A stretch of DNA of 41,195 bases from Bradyrhizobium elkanii WSM2783 (GTDB taxonomy: Bacteria > Pseudomonadota > Alphaproteobacteria > Rhizobiales > Xanthobacteraceae). The position numbers were made by a program, and so were the translations under genes. Below the pieces are notes generated by a model, which saw nothing but the letters and a program-made list of their open reading frames with translations, was not told the DNA's origin and searched no databases. The stretch covers positions 1-41,195 of the forward strand of contig NZ_AXAP01000073.1 in NCBI RefSeq assembly GCF_000472865.1. The letters are read 5' to 3'. The first letter of the stretch is position 1. The number at the start of each line of letters is the position of its first letter. This document shows, piece by piece, positions 34,937-41,195 of this stretch.

Positions 34937-35130
34937 CGAAACCCAGTCCGAAGGAAGCTACGGCGATGGCCGACGTCGCAGGCGTGCCCATCGACGGCGA
35001 AGCTGCCGCGCGCATTTCCAATTCGATCAGCCCGGCCTACGCCGGCTTCGCGCCGGTCGCCGGCACGCTGCCGTTCGATCTCGAGCCCGCGAGCTTCCTG
35101 CTCGCGCAAACCGCGAAGGTGTCGAAATGA
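34933..35130 (+). CDS. Small AtzG/GatC-like amidase partner (candidate)
   Basis: This 65-residue protein (start MTKPSPKEATAMADVAGVPI) is tied to both neighbours by 4-base ATGA overlaps: it starts inside the ATPase stop, and the amidase starts inside its stop. The core AGVPIDGEAAARISNSISPA and the ending LPFDLEPASFLLAQ resemble AtzG-like (DUF4089) proteins, GatC-type subunits that hold an amidase (AtzE type) stable. The length and position just before an amidase fit. The similarity is my own pattern reading and not a search result. A longer frame back to 34870 overlaps the ATPase and is rejected. Confidence 0.6.
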   Translation: MTKPSPKEATAMADVAGVPIDGEAAARISNSISPAYAGFAPVAGTLPFDLEPASFLLAQTAKVSK

Positions 35131-36539
35131 GCAGCGAACTCGCCTTGATGTCGCTGACCGCGGTCGCGAAAGCGATCGCCGACAAGAAAGTCTCCTCGCG
35201 CGAGGTGACCCGAGCCTTGCTGCACCGCATCGCGGAGTGGCAGCCCAAGCTCAACGCCTTTATGGCGATCGAATCCGAACAGGCGCTCGCCGCCGCCGAC
35301 CAAGCGGATGCGGAACTCGCGAAGGGCAAGAGCCGCGGCGTGCTGCACGGCGTGCCGCTCGCGCACAAGGACATGTATTACGAGGCCGGCAAGGTCGTGA
35401 CCTGCGGCTCGCTGATCCGCCGCGACTTTGTCGCCAAGACCACGGCGACCGCGCTGCAGCGATTGAAGGATGCCGGCAGCATCCGGCTCGGCTCGCTGCA
35501 GATGGTCGAGTTCGCCTACGGCCCGACCGGCCACAATGTGCATTACGGCCCCGTCCGTAATCCCTGGAACGTAGCTCATATCACCGGCGGCTCCTCCTCC
35601 GGCTCCGGCTCGGCGGTCGCAGCAAGGCTGACCTCCGCGGCGCTGGGATCGGACACCGGCGGCTCGGTCCGCATGCCCGCGCATTTCTGCGGCGTCACCG
35701 GACTGAAGACGACCGTCGGGCGCGTCAGCCGCGCCGGCGCAATGCCGCTGTCGCAATCGCTCGACACCGTCGGCCCCTTGGCGCAAACGGCTGAGGATTG
35801 CGCGCTGCTGCTCGGCCTGATGGCGGGTAGCGACCCCGAGGATTCGACCGCCTCGACCTTGCCGGTGCCGGACTATCTGGAAGCCACCAAGGGCTCGCTG
35901 AAAGGCCTCAAGATCGGCGTGCCCACCGCCTTCTATATCGACGATCTCGATTCCGAGGTGGCGCGCATCCTCGACGAGACCATCGCCGTTCTCAAGCGGG
36001 AGGGCGCGGAAGTCATGAAGGTCGAGTTGCCCGACCAGCGCCAGCTCAGTTCGGCATCCCAGCTCGTGCTTGCAGCCGAGGCGGCCGCCTTCCACAAGCG
36101 CTGGATGATCGAGCGTCCGCAGGATTACGGCGCGCAGGTGTTGATGCGGCTGCAGAACGGGCTCGCAGTTCCCGCCGTCAGCTATCTCGAAGCGATGCGC
36201 TGGCGCGGCCCCGCACTTGCGGCCTACAATGCCGCGGTTGCCGGCGTGGACGCCGTGATCGCGCCGGCAGCGCCGGTGCCTGCGCCGACGATCGCCGAGA
36301 GCGATGTCGGCAACGGCCCTGGCGCCGAGGCGGTGATCCAGCGGCTGACGCGCTTCACCCGCCCGGTCAACTATCTGGGCCTGCCGTCGCTGGCGATCCC
36401 CTCGGGCTTCACCCGCACGGGGCTCCCGGTCGGCATGCAACTGATCGGCCGCTCCTTCGAGGAAGCCACGCTGCTTCGCATCGGCGCGGCGTTCCAGCGG
36501 GCCACCGATTTCCACGCCAAGGTGCCGAAGCTCGCATGA
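35127..36539 (+). CDS. Amidase signature (AS) family amidohydrolase
   Basis: The 470-residue amidase has the complete Ser-cisSer-Lys triad of the family: Lys81 in PLAHKDMYYEAG, cis-Ser156 in GGSSSGSGSAVAARL and nucleophile Ser180 in GSDTGGSVRMPAHFCG. Spacing is that of GatA-like enzymes. It hydrolyses an amide bond to acid and ammonia. There is no signal peptide, so it acts in the cytoplasm on what the importer brings in. It overlaps both neighbours by 4 bases and separates the two ATPase genes of the transporter. The upstream small ORF may be its GatC-like partner, as in AtzE/AtzG. True GatA is unlikely, as gatB and gatC are not adjacent. Confidence 0.94.
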   Translation: MSSELALMSLTAVAKAIADKKVSSREVTRALLHRIAEWQPKLNAFMAIESEQALAAADQADAELAKGKSRGVLHGVPLAHKDMYYEAGKVVTCGSLIRRDFVAKTTATALQRLKDAGSIRLGSLQMVEFAYGPTGHNVHYGPVRNPWNVAHITGGSSSGSGSAVAARLTSAALGSDTGGSVRMPAHFCGVTGLKTTVGRVSRAGAMPLSQSLDTVGPLAQTAEDCALLLGLMAGSDPEDSTASTLPVPDYLEATKGSLKGLKIGVPTAFYIDDLDSEVARILDETIAVLKREGAEVMKVELPDQRQLSSASQLVLAAEAAAFHKRWMIERPQDYGAQVLMRLQNGLAVPAVSYLEAMRWRGPALAAYNAAVAGVDAVIAPAAPVPAPTIAESDVGNGPGAEAVIQRLTRFTRPVNYLGLPSLAIPSGFTRTGLPVGMQLIGRSFEEATLLRIGAAFQRATDFHAKVPKLA

Positions 36540-37528
36540 CCAATCTTGTCGAAGTCCGGAATCTCAACATCCGCTTCACCGGCGAACGCACGGTGCACGC
36601 CGTCAATGATCTGAGCCTCTCGCTCCGTGAGGGCGAGGTGCTCGGCCTGCTCGGCGAGTCCGGCTCCGGCAAGAGCGTCACGCTGCGGGCGCTGATGCGG
36701 CTGTTGCCGAAGAAGCGGACGCAGATTTCGGGCAGCGTCAAGGTGCTGGGACAGGACGTGCTCGGGATGGACGACGAGGCGCTGTCGAATTTTCGCGGCC
36801 AGACCGTCTCGATGATCTTCCAGGAGCCGGCGCTCGCGCTTGATCCGGTCTACACCATCGGCCGCCAGATCGCGGAAACCGTGATGCGGCATGAGGGCAA
36901 GAGCGAGCGCGAGGCGACGGCGCGTGCGCTCGAGATGCTGGAGGTGGTGCGCATTCCCTCCGCCAAGCGCCGGCTCGACTCCTATCCGCACGAGATGTCG
37001 GGCGGCATGCGCCAGCGCGCGATGATCGCGCTCGCGCTCGCCTGCAAGCCGAAGATCCTGCTCGCGGACGAGCCGACCACCGCGCTCGATGCCACCGTGC
37101 AGATCCAAATCCTGCTGCTGCTGCGCGAATTGCAGCGCGAATTCGGCATGTCCGTGATCTTCGTGACCCACGATATCGGGGTCGCGATCGAGATCTGCGA
37201 CCGCGTCGCGGTCATGTATGCCGGGCAGATCGTCGAGCAGGGCAGTCTCCGCGGCATCGTGCGTTCCCCGGTCCACCCCTACGCCAAGGGCCTGCTCGCC
37301 TCGACCATCCATGGCGCCAAGCGCGGGGAGCGGCTGGAGACGATCCCGGGCACGCCGCCCTCGCTCGACCGCGCGCCGACCAGTTGCTCCTTCGCGCCGC
37401 GCTGCAGCCTGGCCCAGCCGCGCTGCTCCGAGCAGTTGCCGCCCGCCGTACAGGTGGCGCCGGACCGCATCGCGCGCTGCGTGCTCGCCGAAGTCTCTCT
37501 CCGTAGCCCGGGTGAAGCGCTAGCGTAA
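36536..37528 (+). CDS. Oligopeptide-type ABC ATPase (DppD-like), repeat-derived C-terminus
   Basis: The 330-residue ATPase has Walker A GESGSGKSV at about residues 40-48, Q-loop MIFQEPALALDPVYTIG, signature MSGGMRQRAMIALAL, Walker B ILLADEPTTALD, switch His VTHDI, and a C-terminal SCSFAPRCSLAQPRC Cys cluster. It partners the DppF-like ATPase. The final residues (LRSPGEALA) are coded by a CGTAGCCCGGGTG-type intergenic repeat that begins at 37502, so the natural C-terminus has been replaced or extended by repeat sequence. It starts by ATGA overlap with the amidase. Confidence 0.93.
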   Translation: MTNLVEVRNLNIRFTGERTVHAVNDLSLSLREGEVLGLLGESGSGKSVTLRALMRLLPKKRTQISGSVKVLGQDVLGMDDEALSNFRGQTVSMIFQEPALALDPVYTIGRQIAETVMRHEGKSEREATARALEMLEVVRIPSAKRRLDSYPHEMSGGMRQRAMIALALACKPKILLADEPTTALDATVQIQILLLLRELQREFGMSVIFVTHDIGVAIEICDRVAVMYAGQIVEQGSLRGIVRSPVHPYAKGLLASTIHGAKRGERLETIPGTPPSLDRAPTSCSFAPRCSLAQPRCSEQLPPAVQVAPDRIARCVLAEVSLRSPGEALA

Positions 37529-37596
37529 CCCGGGGACCACTCGCCAACGCCGACGCAGTTGTCCCGGGTTGCGCGTTCCGCTCCACCCGGGCTACG
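37502..37596. repeat. Palindromic repeat (CGTAGCCCGGGTG family) overlapping a gene end
   Basis: CGTAGCCCGGGTGAAGCG at the left and CGCTCCACCCGGGCTACG at the right are inverted, with inner AACCCGGGG / CCCGGGTT arms. The left arm supplies the last nine codons and stop of the DppD-like gene. Fragments of the same family lie at about 95-120 and 325-352. From 37597 to 37756 no gene is seen; it should hold the promoter of the secretion genes. Confidence 0.85.
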
Positions 37597-37756
37597 AAGC
37601 CGGGCCGTCATTAACCTTCCGGGACGGTTGCGCGGTGCGGAACTGTGCCGAAATTAACGCAACCAGAATGCGCCTGCCGCGACATAAATAGACGCTGGCC
37701 ACAAACATCGGTAAAACGTGGTCAATACTTGACCCTTTTTGCAGAGATAAGCATTC

Positions 37757-39502
37757 ATGGCAGCCGCTCCCGGCGTCCGGCGTTCCGAACTCGGCGATGC
37801 CCTGCGCGCCTGCCGCGCCGCCTTCATCGGCGTCGGCCTGATGAGCTGCGTGATCAACGTCCTCTATCTGACCGGCTCGATCTTCATGCTGGAGGTCTAC
37901 GACCGCGTGCTGCCGAGCCGGAGCGTGCCGACCCTGGTCGGCCTGGTCGTGCTGGCTGCCGGGCTTTACATCGCGCAGGGGATGCTTGATCTGCTGCGCG
38001 GACGGATCCTGGGGCGGATCGGCACCTCGCTGGACGAGGCGATCAACGCGCGTGTGTTCGACACCATCGTGCGCCTGCCGCTCGTCATGGGCAATCGCAC
38101 CGAAGGCCTGCAGCCATTGCGCGATCTCGACAATGTCAGATCGTTTCTCGGCAGCCAGGGGCCGGGCGCGTTCTTCGACCTGCCGTGGCTGCCGCTCTAC
38201 ATGGCGATCTGCTTCGCCTTCCACTGGCTGCTCGGCGTCACCGCGCTGGTCGGCGCGATCATCCTGATCACGCTGACGCTGGTCACCGAATTCATGTCGC
38301 GCCGCCCCGCCAAGGAGGCGATGACGCTCGCCGCCCGTCGCAATGATCTCGCCGCGGCGAGCCGCCGCAATGCCGAAGTGCTGGTTGCGATGGGCATGTC
38401 CGGCCGGCTGCAGCGGCGCTGGAGCGAGGCCAATGAGAATTATCTCGCGGGCAACCAGCGCGCGAGCGACGTCGCCGGCGGCCTCGGCGCGGTCGCCAAG
38501 GTGTTGCGCATGATGCTGCAGTCCGCGGTGCTCGCGGTCGGCGCTTATCTCGTCATCTTCCAGGAGGCGACCGGCGGCATCATCATCGCGGGTTCCATCC
38601 TCAGCGCCCGCGCGCTGGCGCCGATCGATCTCGCGATCGCGCATTGGAAGGCGTTTGTCGCCGCGCGGCAGAGCTGGCAGCGTCTCAGCCGCCTGCTGCA
38701 GCAGATGCCACCGGCCGGCACTCAGACCTTGCTGCAGGCGCCGACGAAGCGGCTGTCGGTCGAGGCCGTCTCGCTTGCGGCGCCGGGCGACCAGCGGGTG
38801 ATCGTGGCCGAAGTGGCGTTCGCGCTCGAAGCCGGCGGTGGCGTCGGCATCATCGGTCCCAGCGGCTCAGGCAAGTCATCGCTGGTGCGCGCGCTGGTCG
38901 GCGTGTGGATGCCGTTTCGCGGCAAGGTGCGGCTCGATGGCGCCGCGCTCGACCAATGGTCGCCGGACGTGCTGGGCCGCTACGTTGGCTATCTGCCGCA
39001 GGACGTCGAACTGTTCGCGGGCACGGTGGCGCAGAACATCTGTCGCTTCGATTCCGAGGCGAAGTCGGACGACATCATCGCCGCCGCCAAGGAGGCCGGC
39101 GTGCACGAGATGATCATCAAGATGCGCGAGGGCTACGACACGCAAGTCGGCGAGCACGGCACGGCGCTGTCGGCCGGCCAGGCGCAGCGGATCGCGCTGG
39201 CGCGCGCGCTCTATGGCGATCCATTCCTGATCGTGCTGGACGAGCCGAACTCCAATCTCGATAGCGAAGGCGACGAGGCGCTGACGCGGGCGGTGCGCTC
39301 GGCGCGCGAGCGCGGCGCCATTGTGGTGGTGGTGGCGCACCGGCCGATCGGGATCGAAGGTGTCGACCAGATCCTGGTGCTGAAGGAAGGCCGCATGCAG
39401 GCCTTTGGCCCGAAGGAAACCGTGCTGGCGCAGGTGCTGCAGCCGCGCGTCGCGCCGGCGCCGCCGATCAAGATCGTCTCCGAGGCGGGAGGCAAATCAT
39501 GA
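37757..39502 (+). CDS. Type I secretion ABC transporter (permease-ATPase fusion, PrtD type)
   Basis: The 581-residue protein has six N-terminal helices (residues about 20-300; YLTGSIFMLEVYDRVLPSRS and LPWLPLYMAICFAFHWLLG are typical of PrtD/HasD exporters), then an ATPase domain. Walker A is IGPSGSGKSS at about 364-373, Q-loop YLPQDVELFAGTVAQNI, signature LSAGQAQRIALARAL and Walker B FLIVLDEPNSNLD. There is no C39 peptidase domain and no HlyB-type CLD, so it belongs to the class moving RTX proteins and lipases with C-terminal signals. It is coupled by a 4-base overlap to its adaptor gene. No RTX substrate gene is adjacent; the giant RTX protein at 19809-25730 is the best visible candidate. 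No TolC-type outer-membrane gene is in the window. Confidence 0.94.
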   Translation: MAAAPGVRRSELGDALRACRAAFIGVGLMSCVINVLYLTGSIFMLEVYDRVLPSRSVPTLVGLVVLAAGLYIAQGMLDLLRGRILGRIGTSLDEAINARVFDTIVRLPLVMGNRTEGLQPLRDLDNVRSFLGSQGPGAFFDLPWLPLYMAICFAFHWLLGVTALVGAIILITLTLVTEFMSRRPAKEAMTLAARRNDLAAASRRNAEVLVAMGMSGRLQRRWSEANENYLAGNQRASDVAGGLGAVAKVLRMMLQSAVLAVGAYLVIFQEATGGIIIAGSILSARALAPIDLAIAHWKAFVAARQSWQRLSRLLQQMPPAGTQTLLQAPTKRLSVEAVSLAAPGDQRVIVAEVAFALEAGGGVGIIGPSGSGKSSLVRALVGVWMPFRGKVRLDGAALDQWSPDVLGRYVGYLPQDVELFAGTVAQNICRFDSEAKSDDIIAAAKEAGVHEMIIKMREGYDTQVGEHGTALSAGQAQRIALARALYGDPFLIVLDEPNSNLDSEGDEALTRAVRSARERGAIVVVVAHRPIGIEGVDQILVLKEGRMQAFGPKETVLAQVLQPRVAPAPPIKIVSEAGGKS

Positions 39503-40806
39503 GCGAAGAATTGCGCGGGGCGCGACGCTCGATCCGGCTGCATCTGATCGTGGGCCTCGTCGTCGTGCTGGTGGTGGCGGGCGGCTTCGGCGGCTGGGCC
39601 TCTACTGTGCCGATCTCGGGTGCCTTGATTGCGCCGGGTTCGGTGGTGGTCGATTCCAACGTCAAGAAGGTGCAGCACCCGACCGGCGGCGTGGTCGGCG
39701 AAGTCCGCGTGCGCGACGGCGATCTCGTCAAGACCGGCGATATCGTGGTGCGGCTGGACGAGACGGTGGTGAAAGCGAGCCTTGCGATCGTGGTCAAGAC
39801 GCTCAACGGGCTCTATGCGCGCGCGGCGCGTCTGGAGGCCGAGCAACAGGGCCGCGACAAGATCGCCTTTCCGAAAGCCCTGGCCGACCGCGCCGAGGAT
39901 CCCGACGTCCGCGACGTCCTGGCGAGCGAAACCAAGCTGTTCGAGGTCCGCGTCAACGGCCGCATCGGCCAGAAGGCGCAACTGCGCGAGCGCGTCACCC
40001 AGCTCAACGAGGAGATCGAGGGTCTGAAGGCGCAGGAGGCTGCCAAGGACAAGGAGATCGAGCTGGTGCAGAAGGAACTGGTCGGCGTCCGGCAGCTGTT
40101 TGACCAGCATCTCGTGCAGCTCACGCGGCTGACCACGCTCGAGCGCGACGCCGCGCGGCTTGCCGGCGAGCGTGCGCAATACATCGCTGCCCGCGCGCAG
40201 GCCAAGGGCAAGATCACCGAGACCGAGCTGCAGATCATCCAGGTCGACAAGGACATGCTGGCCGAGGTCTCCAAGGATCTGCGCGAGACCAACGACAAGA
40301 TCGGCGAATTCGTGGAGCGCAAGGTGACCGCCGAAGACCAGCTCCGCCGCATCGATATCCGCGCACCGCAGGACGGCATGGTGCTGCAGTCGACGGTGCA
40401 CACCGTCGGCGGCGTGATCACCGCGGGCGATGCCATCATGATGATCGTGCCGCAGGCTGATGCTCTCTCGGCGGAGGCTAAGGTCAATCCGCAGGATATC
40501 GACAAGCTGCAGATCGGCCAGAAGACGCTTCTGCGCCTGTCGGCCTTCAATCAGCGCACTACGCCGGAGATCAGCGGCGTCGTCACCCGCGTCTCGGCCG
40601 ACGTCACCACCGACCAGCGCACGGGGCAGAGCTTCTACACCATCCGCGTCTCGATGCCGTCGGACGAGATCAAGCGCCTCGGCGACGTCAAGATCATCCC
40701 TGGCATGCCGGTCGAAGCTTTTGTTCAGACCGGAGACCGCACCATGCTGTCTTATCTGATGAAGCCCCTGAGCGACCAGTTCATGCGCTCGTTCCGGGAG
40801 AAGTGA
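39499..40806 (+). CDS. HlyD/PrtE-type membrane fusion protein of T1SS
   Basis: The 435-residue adaptor has a short cytoplasmic N-terminus with one transmembrane helix (HLIVGLVVVLVVAGGFGGWA, about residues 14-33). It then has the half-lipoyl start VVVDSNVKKVQHPTGGVVGE, a long coiled coil (about 105-280), the second half-lipoyl RIDIRAPQDGMVLQSTVHTV and the beta-barrel near the end (LGDVKIIPGMPVEAFVQTGD, RTMLSYLMKPLSDQFMRSF). It links the inner-membrane exporter to a TolC-like channel. A palindromic repeat starts 15 bases past its stop and may end transcription. Confidence 0.95.
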   Translation: MSEELRGARRSIRLHLIVGLVVVLVVAGGFGGWASTVPISGALIAPGSVVVDSNVKKVQHPTGGVVGEVRVRDGDLVKTGDIVVRLDETVVKASLAIVVKTLNGLYARAARLEAEQQGRDKIAFPKALADRAEDPDVRDVLASETKLFEVRVNGRIGQKAQLRERVTQLNEEIEGLKAQEAAKDKEIELVQKELVGVRQLFDQHLVQLTRLTTLERDAARLAGERAQYIAARAQAKGKITETELQIIQVDKDMLAEVSKDLRETNDKIGEFVERKVTAEDQLRRIDIRAPQDGMVLQSTVHTVGGVITAGDAIMMIVPQADALSAEAKVNPQDIDKLQIGQKTLLRLSAFNQRTTPEISGVVTRVSADVTTDQRTGQSFYTIRVSMPSDEIKRLGDVKIIPGMPVEAFVQTGDRTMLSYLMKPLSDQFMRSFREK

Positions 40807-40820
40807 CTCCCGTAGCCCTC

Positions 40821-40905
40821 CGTCATTGCGAGCGGAGCGAAGCAATCCATGCCTCCGCAAGCGGTGACATGGATTGCTTCGTCGCTATCGCTCCTCGCAA
40901 TGACG
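40821..40905. repeat. Palindromic repeat (CGTCATTGCGAG family)
   Basis: CGTCATTGCGAGCGGAGCG at the left pairs with CGCTCCTCGCAATGACG at the right; inner GAAGCAATCCATG and CATGGATTGCTTC arms also pair. It is the best preserved of the family (compare 18265-18385) and follows the HlyD-type gene. Confidence 0.9.
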
Positions 40906-40944
40906 GGAACACTTCACGTCGTCGCGCCCGCGTTCGGGCGACAG

Positions 40945-41195
40945 CTAGAGCGTGATGTTTTTATACGGAAACATATCCTGAGTTTTTGAGATAGTTGGCG
41001 CACTCCTCGGGTGAGAAGAGATCGAGGAGTTCTCCGACCTTTCGCCAGGTTGCCTCGACATCGCGGGGCTCCGCGGCGCGCGTCAGGTGTTTGAGTTTGG
41101 CGAAGACCTGTTCGATCGGATTGAGGTCGGGGCTGTAGGGCGGCAGGAAGAGCATATGCGCGCCCCTAGCGCGGATGGCGTTGCGGGCGAGCTTG
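40945..41195 (-). mobile_element. IS630-family insertion sequence, 3' end only
   Basis: The right part of an insertion sequence enters at the window edge. The presumed terminal inverted repeat is near CTAGAGCGTGATGTTTTTAT at about 40945-40964, containing the transposase stop codon. The other end lies outside, so the inverted repeat and the TA target duplication cannot be checked. Confidence 0.65.
40961..41195 (-). CDS. IS630-type transposase, C-terminal part (5' end outside window)
   Basis: The visible 77-78 codons read KLARNAIRARGAHMLFLPPY then SPDLNPIEQVFAKLKHLTR. This is the end of the DDE_3 transposase domain: the SPDLNPIE motif carries the third acidic catalytic residue. The protein ends YVSV at the stop in the terminal repeat. 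The frame is open to the window end, so the internal ATG at 41155 is not the real start. Many IS630 elements are split into two overlapping ORFs; this would be the second. Confidence 0.88.
   Translation of the reverse strand, partial: KLARNAIRARGAHMLFLPPYSPDLNPIEQVFAKLKHLTRAAEPRDVEATWRKVGELLDLFSPEECANYLKNSGYVSV

Noticed and set aside
1..41195. CRISPR arrays, tRNA and rRNA genes
   Set aside because: No regularly spaced short direct repeats with unique spacers and no tRNA- or rRNA-like sequence were seen; the repeats present are dispersed palindromes.

Overview
The window looks like chromosomal DNA of a GC-rich alphaproteobacterium, most probably Bradyrhizobium or a close relative. This is inferred from codon bias, a wealth of ABC importers, an R. 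sphaeroides-type PmtA-like methyltransferase, NnrS, and many short palindromic intergenic repeats of the kind common in that group. No rRNA, tRNA or CRISPR array was seen.

Layout. (1) 1-5380: a direct repeat, a SAM-dependent methyltransferase, a Cache/HAMP chemoreceptor, nnrS with a frameshifted remnant of a Crp/Fnr regulator (NnrR-like) at its 5' side, two hairpin elements and two small ORFs. (2) 5380-6460: about 1 kb without a convincing gene, filled with palindromic repeats and one roughly 350-nt element that looks like a structured RNA or repeat. (3) 6460-11075: an M29 aminopeptidase, then on the minus strand a secreted metallo-beta-lactamase-fold protein with altered metal ligands, and an ABC-2 transporter (ATPase plus permease). 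(4) 11369-18251: a complete branched-chain-amino-acid-type (Liv) importer, two permeases, two ATPases and a binding protein, with an acyl-CoA synthetase between the last ATPase and the binding protein. This suggests uptake of a carboxylic acid coupled to CoA activation. (5) 18405-28045: a LapG-like periplasmic cysteine protease, a divergent 1973-residue RTX surface or secreted protein (FecR-like, beta-propeller, CSPG/cadherin-like, NIDO, VCBS, RTX), and a CHASE2 adenylate cyclase. (6) 28274-37528: a peptide-type ABC importer with two divergent paralogous binding proteins, two permeases and two ATPases. An AtzG/GatC-like small ORF and an amidase sit between the ATPase genes, so import is probably coupled to amide hydrolysis. 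(7) 37757-40806: a type I secretion ABC transporter and its HlyD-type adaptor, candidate exporter for the RTX protein 12 kb away. (8) 40945-end: the 3' end of an IS630-type insertion sequence, cut by the window edge.

The most interesting combination is in (5) plus (7). A BTLCP protease, a giant RTX protein and a T1SS pair lie within 22 kb, together with a cyclase. This resembles the Lap surface-adhesin release system (LapG/LapA/LapBC), but the substrate has a FecR-like N-terminus and a beta-propeller, and no LapD-type receptor is visible. All functions are read from sequence motifs only; no database search was run.
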